Source: Oscillospiraceae bacterium | GTDB taxonomy: Bacteria > Bacillota > Clostridia > Oscillospirales > Acutalibacteraceae | Length of the DNA: 13,194 nt | Assembly (NCBI GenBank): GCA_902761265.1 | Contig: CACWJV010000104.1 | Span: 1-13,194 of the forward strand | Direction: 5' to 3' | Shown here: positions 1 through 6,865 of the stretch, piece by piece | Position numbering within the stretch: position 1 is the stretch's first letter | Layout of the letters: each line of letters starts with the position of its first letter | Made by a program: the position numbers and the translations under genes | Notes under the pieces: generated by a model | Databases searched by the model: none | Told to the model about the DNA's origin: nothing | Seen by the model: only the letters and a program-made list of their open reading frames with translations

Positions 1-79
1 CCGGGGAACCGGCTGCGGCAGACAGAACCGTGCTTTATTTTTCTTCTTGAGAAACAAACGCACGGCGCAGTGTGCGATT

Positions 80-403
80 TTAATCATATAGGAATATCAA
101 GACAATCCTGACATACCAAATAATGCCGCCCAAAGACAAAGCATTTACGATTGTTGTGACAATCAGCAGCGCTTTTGAAAAGCACTTGCGTTTCCAAAGA
201 AAAACCGGCGTCAGCAGAATGCAGACCGTCAGAAACAATCCCGCCGCTAAGAACATGATCATAACAATCTGATATGGCAGATCAGTGCCTCTGACCACGT
301 TTGTTTCGGAAACTGCAAAACTGACTGCCGCAAGCAGAGCCGCGATAATATCCGCAATCAGCAGCTTGTTCCACGGTTTGCGTGTTCTTTTCTCTTGCTC
401 CAT
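80..403 (-). CDS. Small three-helix membrane protein, unknown function
   Basis: I do not recognise this 107-residue protein. It begins with a short charged stretch (MEQEKRTRKPWNK) and then shows three hydrophobic segments at about residues 14-31, 45-70 and 78-104. A basic KRK patch at 71-73 sits between the second and third helices, so it should be an integral inner-membrane protein. The frame stays open further upstream, but the ATG at 403 is chosen because GGAGG lies 8 nt before it, and the upstream residues would be encoded by a hairpin repeat and are not hydrophobic. Base composition looks more AT-rich than in the neighbouring genes. It lies downstream of the BspA-like gene on the same strand, about 167 nt away, so co-transcription is possible but not shown. 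Any function, such as immunity, transport or stress, would be a guess. Confidence 0.7.
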   Translation of the reverse strand: MEQEKRTRKPWNKLLIADIIAALLAAVSFAVSETNVVRGTDLPYQIVMIMFLAAGLFLTVCILLTPVFLWKRKCFSKALLIVTTIVNALSLGGIIWYVRIVLIFLYD

Positions 404-458
404 GTTTCTTACCTCCGTGTTTTCGCTCGTTTGAAAGCGAAGGATGCATTTCGGGTGC

Positions 459-480
459 GGGCGACCACGCAGGGTCGCCC
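459..480. repeat. REP-like palindromic hairpin (GGGCGACC/GGTCGCCC)
   Basis: A perfect 8-bp inverted repeat (459-466 with 473-480) encloses a 6-nt loop. It is the core of a non-coding segment (about 420-510) that also has a 6-bp hairpin at 422-427/436-441 and a flanking GATGCA/TGCATC pair at 443-448 and 503-508. From memory, GTAGGGGCGACC-type palindromes are dispersed in many copies in Oscillospirales genomes, so this is probably one copy of such a family. That cannot be proved from one window. It lies in the 5' untranslated region of the small membrane protein gene and 91 nt beyond the BspA-like stop codon, where it could act as a transcript stabiliser or a weak terminator. Confidence 0.6.
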
Positions 481-570
481 CTACGTGGCATAAGCCCACC
501 GTTGCATCGCTCTGATTCTCATAGTGTGCGATTTGCAAACATGGTTTTTAGCGAACAGACCACCGCGTTA

Positions 571-2304
571 TCAACCAAGCTTCACTTTTGCGTAGTCGGA
601 ATACCCGCTCCAAGACTTGTCGCCGTCGATCACACGATAGGCGCGGACGGCATAGCCGGCGCGAAGCACTGTCGGGTTGATGGTCACAGCGGTTTTCGTT
701 GTTGTCTTGAGCGCAACCCAGCGGTCGGTCTTTGCGTCAAAGATATAGAGCCGATAGCCGCTTGCCTTTTTGACCGGATCCCAAAGGAAGGTCACGGTGC
801 CGTTGCGGTTGACGCGCGAAGTGAAATTCTGCGGCGCTGAAACGTTGACGTGAATCTTGACGGTGCCCTTGAAGCCGTGCGCTTTTACGGCGTCTTTCAT
901 GGTCTTGTTGACTACCAGGAGCGTGCAGGTTTTCGGAAGCATCGGCAGGAAGTTGCCGGAAACCCGAAACGCTCCCTCGGGTTCGTTTCCGTAGTAGATA
1001 TACGGCTCATAGTCTTTGTCAAACAGGGTTTTGTCTTTTGACAAAAGGGTGACGGTTTTCAGATTTTTGCAGTTCCGGAATGCGTCGAAGTCCGCCTGCT
1101 GCAGCTTTGCCGGCAGCGTAATCGCGGTCAGCGATTTGCAGGCGTTGAACGCCATGCGGCCGATGGAAACGACTTTGCCGGTGTTTTGAACCGTTTTCAG
1201 CGCGGTGCAGCTTTCGAAGGTGCGGTCGCCGATGCGGATTTCTTTACTCTTTGTGGGCAGGATAACCGTTTTCAGCGCGGTGCAGCCAATAAACGCACCG
1301 TCGCCGAACGTCATGGCTTTCTTTTTGCTGCCGGGAAGGAAGGTCACTTTTTGGAGTTTCTTGCAATTGCCGAAGGTGTGGTCAATCCAATAGTTGTCTT
1401 CGTCAACGCCGCCGAGCGCAACCATGCCGGACAGCGTCAGCGTTTTGAACGCGCAGCCGCGAAACGCGGCGCCGTGGATTTCTTTGGCTTTTTCGAGGTA
1501 TTCAAAGTTTGAAAGCTTGATGCAGCCGTCAAACGCCGAAGAGTCAATCATCTTCACATGCACGCCGCCGGTCACTTTCTTCAGTTTCGAACAGCCCTGA
1601 AACGCATGGACGCCGATCGATTTGACCGTGTCGGGCAATACGACCGATTGCAGCGCGGTGAAATTGGAAAACGCGAAGGGATCGACCGTTGTGAGTCCTT
1701 TTTCAAAGATGATCTTCTTGACTGTGTTGTTGGTGTAACGGCTGTCAATATACCCGTCGGCATAGTCGCTGGTGCGGAACATGGCAATCTTTACCGGATA
1801 GCCGCCAAGCTTTGCCGGGATGCGCAGCGTGGTGCACGCCTTTTCGGCTTCGTCGCTGTCGAAGAAATCGATCACATAGGCCATCTTTTTCCAGACCGGC
1901 GCGTTGTTTTGGTAGCCGGTCAGGACATCTACGATCCGATAGACAAAATGTTCGGCGATTGTCAGGTTCGGGTCGTCCGCATAGAAGGCGCGAAAGGCGG
2001 GGTCATACGCCGGGACTTCTTCCCCGTTCATCGTGCTCCAGTTATGGTAGCGGCCATATTGGGATCGCGTCCAGGCGCTATAGTCGTCGGCATACGCGGT
2101 GTAGTCATCGTTGTAATCCTCCCAGTGCGGCCAATCATAGGGCGAAAACGACAGCGGCGGCCGGGGTTCGGGCTGTGCAGTGTCGGCGGTCTGCACTGTT
2201 GCGGGCGCCGGTTCCGGGTCGTCCGGCGCGGCCTGGGCTGCGGCAGGCACCAGCACACAGGCACACAGCAGCAGGCAAAGCAACAAATAAACAAAATGTT
2301 TCAT
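571..2304 (-). CDS. Secreted BspA-like leucine-rich-repeat protein with C-terminal Fn3-like domain
   Basis: This 577-residue protein is probably exported and works in binding at the cell surface or outside the cell. Residues 1-26 form a signal peptide with a leucine-rich core and an AQA site near 23-25. Residues 27-55 are Pro/Thr/Ala-rich and linker-like, and 56-150 are acidic and rich in Tyr and Trp. From about 195 to 425 there are repeated BspA/LRR_5 units of the pattern 'AF..C..L..V.LP..V..IG' (for example at 208-232, 234-246, 337-350, 363-372 and 385-400). Residues about 489-577 resemble a fibronectin type III domain (W508, Y517, Y570). I see no LPxTG sorting motif, SLH domain or C-terminal helix, so anchoring is unclear; an LCAC stretch at 13-16 is a poor lipobox. 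The start has AAGGAG 8 nt upstream. In this family such proteins bind host or polymer ligands; the ligand here is unknown. Confidence 0.85.
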   Translation of the reverse strand: MKHFVYLLLCLLLCACVLVPAAAQAAPDDPEPAPATVQTADTAQPEPRPPLSFSPYDWPHWEDYNDDYTAYADDYSAWTRSQYGRYHNWSTMNGEEVPAYDPAFRAFYADDPNLTIAEHFVYRIVDVLTGYQNNAPVWKKMAYVIDFFDSDEAEKACTTLRIPAKLGGYPVKIAMFRTSDYADGYIDSRYTNNTVKKIIFEKGLTTVDPFAFSNFTALQSVVLPDTVKSIGVHAFQGCSKLKKVTGGVHVKMIDSSAFDGCIKLSNFEYLEKAKEIHGAAFRGCAFKTLTLSGMVALGGVDEDNYWIDHTFGNCKKLQKVTFLPGSKKKAMTFGDGAFIGCTALKTVILPTKSKEIRIGDRTFESCTALKTVQNTGKVVSIGRMAFNACKSLTAITLPAKLQQADFDAFRNCKNLKTVTLLSKDKTLFDKDYEPYIYYGNEPEGAFRVSGNFLPMLPKTCTLLVVNKTMKDAVKAHGFKGTVKIHVNVSAPQNFTSRVNRNGTVTFLWDPVKKASGYRLYIFDAKTDRWVALKTTTKTAVTINPTVLRAGYAVRAYRVIDGDKSWSGYSDYAKVKLG

Positions 2305-2477
2305 CGTAATCGCTCCTTTTCTCGATTTTTAGCGGAAGGTCTTCCACAGTTGTATTGTAGAACGGAATCGTCACAAGGCTGCTATAGAAATATGAACAAT
2401 GTGTAAGGATTTTCTGAAGATGAATGAAGATGAAGGGGCCAAGAGATTGAAGCATTAAGGCGTTAATGGGTCTGCAT

Positions 2478-2592
2478 AAAAAAAGCAGGGCGGCCACCCC
2501 TTTCGTCCTCGCGCGATGGCGCGAGGACACCTTCCCCAAGGGGGAAGGCTGCTTTGGTGGCTGCCCGAGGCAGCATTTACACCGGCCGCCCT
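2478..2592 (-). terminator. Probable composite rpoD terminator formed by repeat element plus T-tract
   Basis: In the direction of rpoD transcription, the last arm of the repeat element (GGCCGCCCT, ending at plus 2487) is followed after two bases by seven consecutive T (2484 to 2478). The arm can pair with its partner at 2584-2592, and the strong 10-bp hairpin inside (2505-2528) ends about 20 nt before the T-run. A GC-rich stem followed by a U-run is the mark of intrinsic termination, although the stem is far longer and more branched than usual. It would insulate the BspA-like gene from rpoD transcription. This is inferred from sequence only. Confidence 0.5.
2487..2592. repeat. Multi-hairpin repeat element with 9-bp terminal inverted repeats (MITE/REP-like)
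   Basis: Perfect 9-bp terminal inverted repeats (AGGGCGGCC at 2487-2495, GGCCGCCCT at 2584-2592) enclose three further perfect hairpins: 10 bp with a GATG loop (2505-2514/2519-2528), 8 bp with an AAG loop (2530-2537/2541-2548) and 6 bp with a CGA loop (2560-2565/2569-2574). Such dense nested dyads, with no coding capacity, fit a dispersed palindromic element or a small non-autonomous mobile element. I see no clear target-site duplication. The CCTTCCCC/GGGGAAGG hairpin resembles repeats I recall from other clostridial genomes, which suggests a multicopy family. Confidence 0.65.
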
Positions 2593-2654
2593 ACGGGTTG
2601 TGCTTTGATCTTCGCGGAAAAACGTCCGGACAGTGCATACGTTTTGCGCGTCCC

Positions 2655-2703
2655 TGTGCACTACGCACTATGCACTATGCACGACACGCTACGCACTGCG
2701 CAC
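2655..2703. repeat. Degenerate 7-bp tandem array, seven units of TAYGCAC
   Basis: Seven consecutive 7-bp units fill the 49 bases: TGTGCAC, TACGCAC, TATGCAC, TATGCAC, GACACGC, TACGCAC and TGCGCAC. Two units are identical and the rest differ at one to four positions. The array ends 6 bp before the last base of the rpoD stop codon. It is non-coding. It may be a microsatellite made by slippage, or an array of protein-binding sites; the sequence alone cannot decide. Confidence 0.7.
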
Positions 2704-2709
2704 TGAAAA

Positions 2710-3801
2710 TCAAAGATCCTTTAAATGCTTGCTGCGGCTCGGGTGACGCAGCTTGCGCAGCGCTTTGGCTTCGATCTGGCGGATGCGCTCGCGGGTGACG
2801 TTGAACGCTTTGCCGACTTCTTCAAGCGTTTGGGGGGTGCCGTCCTTGAGACCGAAGCGCAGCCGCAAAACCTCCGCTTCGCGCGGCGTGAGCGTTTCGA
2901 GCACTTCGTTGACCTTGGATTTGAGGAAGGTCATTGCGGCGGCGTCGGCCGGAGAGAGCGCGTCTTCGTCGGGGATGAAATCGCCGAGGTGGCTGTCCTC
3001 CTCTTCGCCGATCGGCGTTTCGAGCGAGACCGGCTCCTGCGAGATGCGCAAAATATCGCGCACCTTTTCCACCGGCATGCCAAGCTCGTCGGCGATGTCT
3101 TCCGGCGTCGGGTCGCGGCCGTCGCGGTGCAGCAGCATGTTGGACGTCTTTTTCACTTTGTTGATCGTTTCGACCATGTGGACCGGGATGCGGATGGTGC
3201 GGCCCTGGTCGGCGATGGCGCGGGTGATCGCCTGGCGGATCCACCACGTCGCGTAGGTTGAAAATTTGAAGCCCTTGGTATAGTCGAACTTGTCTACCGC
3301 CTTGATGAGGCCGAGGTTGCCCTCCTGGATCAGATCGAGGAACATCATGCCGCGGCCGACGTAGCGTTTGGCGATGGAGACCACCAGACGCAGATTGGCC
3401 TTGGTCAGACGGTCTTTCGCCTCCTGGTCGTTGTCCTTGATGCGGATGGCGAGCTCAATCTCCTCTTCGGGCGAAAGCAGCGGCACACGACCGATATCTT
3501 TGAGATAGACCTTGACCGGGTCGTCGATCACGATGTTTTTGCTGTCGGTCACAAGCAGCGAGCTGTCGTAGCCCTTGGGCATGTCGATATCCATCGAGAT
3601 GGAGTCGAGCAAATCGTCGCCGAAATCGTCGATGATCTCGATCCCGTGGCTTTCGAGCGTTGCATACAGCTTTTCAATCTCCTCGATGTCGATATCCGCT
3701 TCCACCAAAATGGTGTCGATATCGGACGAATTCAGCTTGCCCTGCGCGATGCCTTTGTCGACCAATGCTTTGATGACGGTTTTCTTTTCGTTGTTTTCCA
3801 T
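2710..3801 (-). CDS. rpoD: RNA polymerase primary sigma factor RpoD/SigA
   Basis: This is the vegetative sigma-70 factor that directs RNA polymerase to -35/-10 promoters. The 363-residue length matches the short SigA type of Firmicutes. In order: an acidic region 1.1-like segment (1-75); region 1.2 (about 93-125, DPVKVYLKDIGRVPLLSPEE); region 2 (about 130-200), including the core-binding DLIQEGNLGLIKAVDKFD and the -10-recognising FSTYATWWIRQAI; region 3 (about 201-290, RTIRIPVHMVETINK); and region 4 (about 297-357), with the helix-turn-helix TLEEVGKAFNVTRERIRQIEAKALRKLR reading the -35 box. All family landmarks are intact. The ATG start has AAGGAAG about 5 nt upstream. It lies 65 nt after dnaG, the standard macromolecular synthesis operon order, and is probably co-transcribed with dnaG. 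Confidence 0.97.
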   Translation of the reverse strand: MENNEKKTVIKALVDKGIAQGKLNSSDIDTILVEADIDIEEIEKLYATLESHGIEIIDDFGDDLLDSISMDIDMPKGYDSSLLVTDSKNIVIDDPVKVYLKDIGRVPLLSPEEEIELAIRIKDNDQEAKDRLTKANLRLVVSIAKRYVGRGMMFLDLIQEGNLGLIKAVDKFDYTKGFKFSTYATWWIRQAITRAIADQGRTIRIPVHMVETINKVKKTSNMLLHRDGRDPTPEDIADELGMPVEKVRDILRISQEPVSLETPIGEEEDSHLGDFIPDEDALSPADAAAMTFLKSKVNEVLETLTPREAEVLRLRFGLKDGTPQTLEEVGKAFNVTRERIRQIEAKALRKLRHPSRSKHLKDL

Positions 3802-3820
3802 AGAACTTCCTTGCCTTTCT

Positions 3821-3843
3821 GCGCACGCGGTTCGGGCGTGTGC
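3821..3843 (-). other. Imperfect hairpin in the dnaG-rpoD intercistronic gap
   Basis: The arms 3821-3828 and 3836-3843 pair at seven of eight positions around a 7-nt loop. The only irregularity is an A-C mismatch in the minus-strand transcript. There is no T-run after it, so it is not an intrinsic terminator. A stem here could be an RNA-processing or stability site that separates dnaG from rpoD expression, as known in principle for macromolecular synthesis operons. This is inference, and a chance GC-rich dyad is possible. Confidence 0.3.
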
Positions 3844-3866
3844 GTCGTTTATGTAAGGGTATTTGT

Positions 3867-5630
3867 TTACTTCTTTTTCGGCGTGAATAACGCTTTGAAC
3901 GCGTCGTCGTCCAAATCGCCGGCCTGCACGCGCTGCTGATGGGCGGCGGCTTCGGCCTCCAATACCGCCACGCAGTCACGCAGCTCCTGCCGGTTACCGG
4001 GCAGCGATTCGTCGGCTTTACACAGCCCGACCAAAAGGCTCATCTCCTCGGTACTGAGCTCGCCCGAAAGGGCGCTGAAATCGAGCGATCCGCCGTCTTT
4101 GAGCCGCTCGCACAGGACCGTGTAGAGCTGGCGGCACATGGGGTCGGTAAACCGGTCGCCGGGCAGCGTATCTTTGACGAACGCATAAAAATCCGGGTTG
4201 AAATACAGCAGTGTCAAAATCCGTTTTTGCGCCCGCTCGCTTTTGAGCGAGCCGCCGGATTGCGTCGCGGCGCGCGCGGCGGTACGGGCGAAGGATTGCT
4301 GGATCTGTTGGAACTCGCGGTTTTTGTTTTGGCTGCGGCTGCGCCGCCGGATTGCCGCGACCCGGGTGCGGATTGCGTCTTTTTCCACACCGAGCTCTTC
4401 GGAGAGCCGGGAAAGATAGATATCCGCCGCAATGGAGTTATTGACCGACGCAAGCACCTCGGCAGCGTTGTTGAGATATTTCAGTTTGCCGTCGTCCGAC
4501 GCAAGATCGAGCCCTTCGCGCGCTTTGAGCAGCTTAAACTCGATGTCGTTGGACGCGCCGTCGATCAGCGAACGGAAGCGTTCGGGCCCGAAGTTGCGCA
4601 AAATTTCGTCGGGGTCTTTGCCGCCGGACAGACGGATCACGCGCAGCTTTGCGCCAATGGAGGAAAAAATGCCGATCGCCTTTTGCGTGGCTTTTTGGCC
4701 CGCTTCGTCGGCGTCGTAGCACAGCAGGACCTCCTCGCTGTAGCGCATCAGAAGGTGCGCCATCTCGCTGGTGAGCGCCGTGCCGAGACACGCGATCGCG
4801 TTGTCAAAGCCGGCTTGATGGAGCGAGATCGCGTCCATATAGCCTTCCACGAGGATGAGCGACTTTTCCTTGGAATTTTTTGCAAAATTGAGACCGAACA
4901 CGCCGAGACTTTTTTTGTAGACCAGCGTGTCGGAGGTATTGACGTATTTCGGCTTGCTGTCGTCGAGCACACGACCGCCGAACGCCACAACGTTGCCGCG
5001 CACGTCGATGATCGGCACGATCACCCGGTTTCGGAAGTTGTCGTAATAGGTGGTACGGTCGCCTTTGACGCTGCGCTGGACAAGGTTCGCTTCAAACTGT
5101 TCCTCATAGGAATACCCCTTTTGGCGTAAATGGTCGCGCAGGGCGTTCCAACTGTTCGGCGCGTAGCCGAGACCGAATTTGGTGATGGTTCGTTTCGAAT
5201 AGCCGCGCTTTTTATAGTAGTCGAGCCCGGGCCTGCCCGCATCGGAAAACAGCGTTTCGTGGAAAAACCGGGCGGCTTCGCGGTTCATTTCATAGGTGCG
5301 GCGGCGCTTTTCCGCCATCGAGCTGTCGTAGCCGTCGGCGGGCATCACCATGCCTGCCCGGTCGCACAAAAAGCGCACAGCTTCGACGTAGTCGAGGTTT
5401 TCGATGCGGCGGATAAAGTTGATCACTTCGCCGCCGGCGCCGCAGCCGAAGCAATAGTAGCTTTGGTTTTCGGGATAGACCGTAAACGAGGGCGTCTTTT
5501 CGTTGTGGAACGGACAAAGCCCGACCAGATTGCGGCCGCGCCGGCGCAGCGGCACATAGGCGCCGATGATCTGTTCGATATCGCAGCGCATACGCAGTTC
5601 TTGCAAAAACGCGTCGTCAAATCGCGGCAC
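3867..5630 (-). CDS. dnaG: DNA primase DnaG
   Basis: DnaG makes the RNA primers for lagging-strand DNA synthesis at the replication fork, working with the DnaB helicase. The 587-residue protein has the N-terminal CHC2 zinc ribbon with ligands C39, H42, C60 and C63. The RNA polymerase core follows (about 120-250), then the TOPRIM fold with the metal-binding EGYMD (262-266) and DAD (306-308). A less conserved helical helicase-binding region fills about 430-587. The length is normal for the family. The start is GTG, supported by GGGAGG about 8 nt upstream and by the typical beginning MPRFDDAFLQEL; the next methionine would cut into the zinc domain. It lies between dgt and rpoD, and a 207-bp spacer with inverted repeats separates it from dgt. 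Confidence 0.97.
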   Translation of the reverse strand: MPRFDDAFLQELRMRCDIEQIIGAYVPLRRRGRNLVGLCPFHNEKTPSFTVYPENQSYYCFGCGAGGEVINFIRRIENLDYVEAVRFLCDRAGMVMPADGYDSSMAEKRRRTYEMNREAARFFHETLFSDAGRPGLDYYKKRGYSKRTITKFGLGYAPNSWNALRDHLRQKGYSYEEQFEANLVQRSVKGDRTTYYDNFRNRVIVPIIDVRGNVVAFGGRVLDDSKPKYVNTSDTLVYKKSLGVFGLNFAKNSKEKSLILVEGYMDAISLHQAGFDNAIACLGTALTSEMAHLLMRYSEEVLLCYDADEAGQKATQKAIGIFSSIGAKLRVIRLSGGKDPDEILRNFGPERFRSLIDGASNDIEFKLLKAREGLDLASDDGKLKYLNNAAEVLASVNNSIAADIYLSRLSEELGVEKDAIRTRVAAIRRRSRSQNKNREFQQIQQSFARTAARAATQSGGSLKSERAQKRILTLLYFNPDFYAFVKDTLPGDRFTDPMCRQLYTVLCERLKDGGSLDFSALSGELSTEEMSLLVGLCKADESLPGNRQELRDCVAVLEAEAAAHQQRVQAGDLDDDAFKALFTPKKK

Positions 5631-5655
5631 GGAAAAGACCTCCCTTCGTTTGTTT

Positions 5656-5838
5656 AATTCGGAATTCGGAATGCGGAATGGATTCTGTTCGTTGTCGGAT
5701 GATTCAATCCGGAACGAGGCCCCTGCAGCGGATATTATTGACCCGGTTTCGGCTTTGGATCGTTTGCGCCGCGGCGCAAGACGTCGGATTCACGCGCGTT
5801 GACCCGCGACCGCAATTCCGCATTCCGAATTCCGAATT
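5656..5838. repeat. Perfect 24-bp inverted repeats bounding the dgt-dnaG spacer
   Basis: The 24 bases at 5656-5679 recur as an exact reverse complement at 5815-5838, enclosing 135 bp. Each arm is built from AATTCGG-like units in tandem. The right arm meets the last base of the dgt TAA stop codon, and the left arm ends about 25 nt before the dnaG start, just upstream of its ribosome binding site. Inside is a 16-bp perfect palindrome (5764-5779, TTGCGCCG/CGGCGCAA) and a direct repeat TTGACCCG at 5738-5745 and 5799-5806. Nothing in it codes for protein. It could be a small non-autonomous mobile element with terminal inverted repeats, or a pair of simple-repeat tracts that fold into a long stem in the mRNA. 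Confidence 0.7.
5764..5779. repeat. 16-bp perfect palindrome in the dgt-dnaG spacer
   Basis: TTGCGCCGCGGCGCAA is its own reverse complement. Perfect palindromes of this length are typical of sites for dimeric DNA-binding proteins, but in RNA it has no loop and would form a shortened hairpin. It lies roughly midway between the 24-bp inverted repeats, so it may simply be part of that element. No regulator gene is visible nearby. Confidence 0.5.
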
Positions 5839-6836
5839 TATTTTGTCCATCCGGACGGAATAAAGTAGCGGCTGAATTCGCGCAGCGCATAGCCGTCGGT
5901 CATGCCGGCGATATAGTCAGCAGCGGCGCGCTGGGCGCCCTCCTGCCACGCGATGGAGATGTATTCGTTTGGCAGCTCGTCCGGGTGTTCCACAAAGAAC
6001 GAGAAGAGCTGTTCGATCATTGCGATCGCCTTTTTTTCCTCGCTTTTGCAAACGGGGTTGGTATAGACGCGGTCGAACATGAATTCGTGGAGGATATCAA
6101 ACGCCGCCTGGACGTCGTCGTCGAGCGCGACTTCGTCTTTGGTGTTGCGGATGGCGGAAAGCACGAGCGTGTTGATTCGTTTGCTTTTGCTTTCGCCGAG
6201 GATTCGCCGCACGTCGGGCGGCAGACTCTCTTCGCGCAAAACGCCGCCGCGGATGGCGTCGTCGATATCGTGGTTAATATAGGCGATGCGGTCGGCGAGC
6301 TTGACGATGCGCCCTTCGAGCGTGTCCGCCTCCTTGCCGCGGGTATGGCAAACGATACCGTCGCGCACCTCAAATGTCAGGTTGAGCCCCCTGCCGCCGT
6401 TTTCCAGCTTGTCCACCACACGCAGACTTTGCTCATAGTGGCGAAAGCCGCCGGGCAAAACAGCGCTCAGCGCCCGTTCGCCGGCGTGGCCGAACGGCGT
6501 GTGGCCGAGGTCATGGCCGAGGGCGATCGCTTCCGTGAGATCTTCGTTGAGCGCAAGGCCGATGGCGATCGTGCGCGCAATTTGGGATACTTCGAGCGTA
6601 TGGGTCAGGCGCGTGCGGTAGTGGTCGGAGTCGGGCGAAAGGAAAACCTGGGTTTTATGCTTCAGCCGCCGGAACGCGTTGCAATGGATGATGCGGTCGC
6701 GGTCGCGTTGAAACGCCGTGCGCACTTCGCATTCCGCCTCGGGCCGTTCCCTGCCTTTGGTGTCGGCACACAGCATGCCGAAGGGAGAGATCGTCAGCTT
6801 TTCTTTTTCCAATGTGCGCAGCCGGATCTCGTCCAT
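5838..6836 (-). CDS. dgt: Deoxyguanosinetriphosphate triphosphohydrolase (HD-domain dNTPase)
   Basis: This enzyme hydrolyses dGTP, and in many family members other dNTPs, to the nucleoside and triphosphate, limiting dNTP pools. The 332-residue protein shows RDRDRIIHCNAFRRLKHKTQVF near the N-terminus and an HD metal centre: H79 in RLTHTLEVSQIAR, H108-D109 in ALGHDLGHTPFGH, and D182 in KLADRIAYINHDIDDAI. The start is not certain. The ATG at 6836 has GGTGA five nt upstream and is preferred; a GTG at 6845 would add three residues, but its Shine-Dalgarno match would be too close. The dgt-dnaG-rpoD order is common in Clostridia and links dNTP control with replication and transcription genes. A weak -10-like TATAAA lies upstream at 6866-6871. 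Confidence 0.93.
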   Translation of the reverse strand: MDEIRLRTLEKEKLTISPFGMLCADTKGRERPEAECEVRTAFQRDRDRIIHCNAFRRLKHKTQVFLSPDSDHYRTRLTHTLEVSQIARTIAIGLALNEDLTEAIALGHDLGHTPFGHAGERALSAVLPGGFRHYEQSLRVVDKLENGGRGLNLTFEVRDGIVCHTRGKEADTLEGRIVKLADRIAYINHDIDDAIRGGVLREESLPPDVRRILGESKSKRINTLVLSAIRNTKDEVALDDDVQAAFDILHEFMFDRVYTNPVCKSEEKKAIAMIEQLFSFFVEHPDELPNEYISIAWQEGAQRAAADYIAGMTDGYALREFSRYFIPSGWTK

Positions 6837-6865
6837 TTCATTCACCGCCTTTTTGTTCTCATAGA

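Larger units (their letters stand above)
2305..2709. other. 405-bp gene-free region between rpoD and the BspA-like gene
   Basis: No credible gene is present. Reading from the rpoD stop, the region holds a 7-bp tandem array (2655-2703), a multi-hairpin element with terminal inverted repeats (2487-2592), a T-tract on the minus strand (2478-2484), and then about 170 nt of lower-GC sequence that should contain the promoter of the BspA-like gene. In that stretch TACAAT (plus positions 2354-2359 as ATTGTA) is a possible -10 box, but no good -35 box sits at the usual distance. The short open frames that cross the region read through the hairpins and look spurious. Confidence 0.7.

Noticed and set aside
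1..79. A further gene or terminator at the left edge.
   Set aside because: No start, ribosome binding site or strong stem is visible; only a 4-bp CCGG dyad at 1-12.
404..538. 45-codon N-terminal extension of the small membrane protein.
   Set aside because: The extension would be encoded by the palindromic repeat, and the GGAGG site points clearly to the ATG at 403.
1558..2406. 282-codon plus-strand frame opposite the BspA-like gene.
   Set aside because: It is antisense to a gene with a signal peptide, repeats and a good start, and has no recognisable domain of its own.
2655..2703. CRISPR-like array.
   Set aside because: The units are 7 bp and contiguous, with no spacers and no cas genes nearby.
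2466..2798. 110-codon plus-strand frame after rpoD.
   Set aside because: It reads through the multi-hairpin element and the 7-bp array, a typical spurious open frame produced by a repeat.
3939..5657. Long plus-strand frames opposite dnaG (396 and 175 codons).
   Set aside because: They are antisense shadows of dnaG, with no ribosome binding site of note and no family resemblance.
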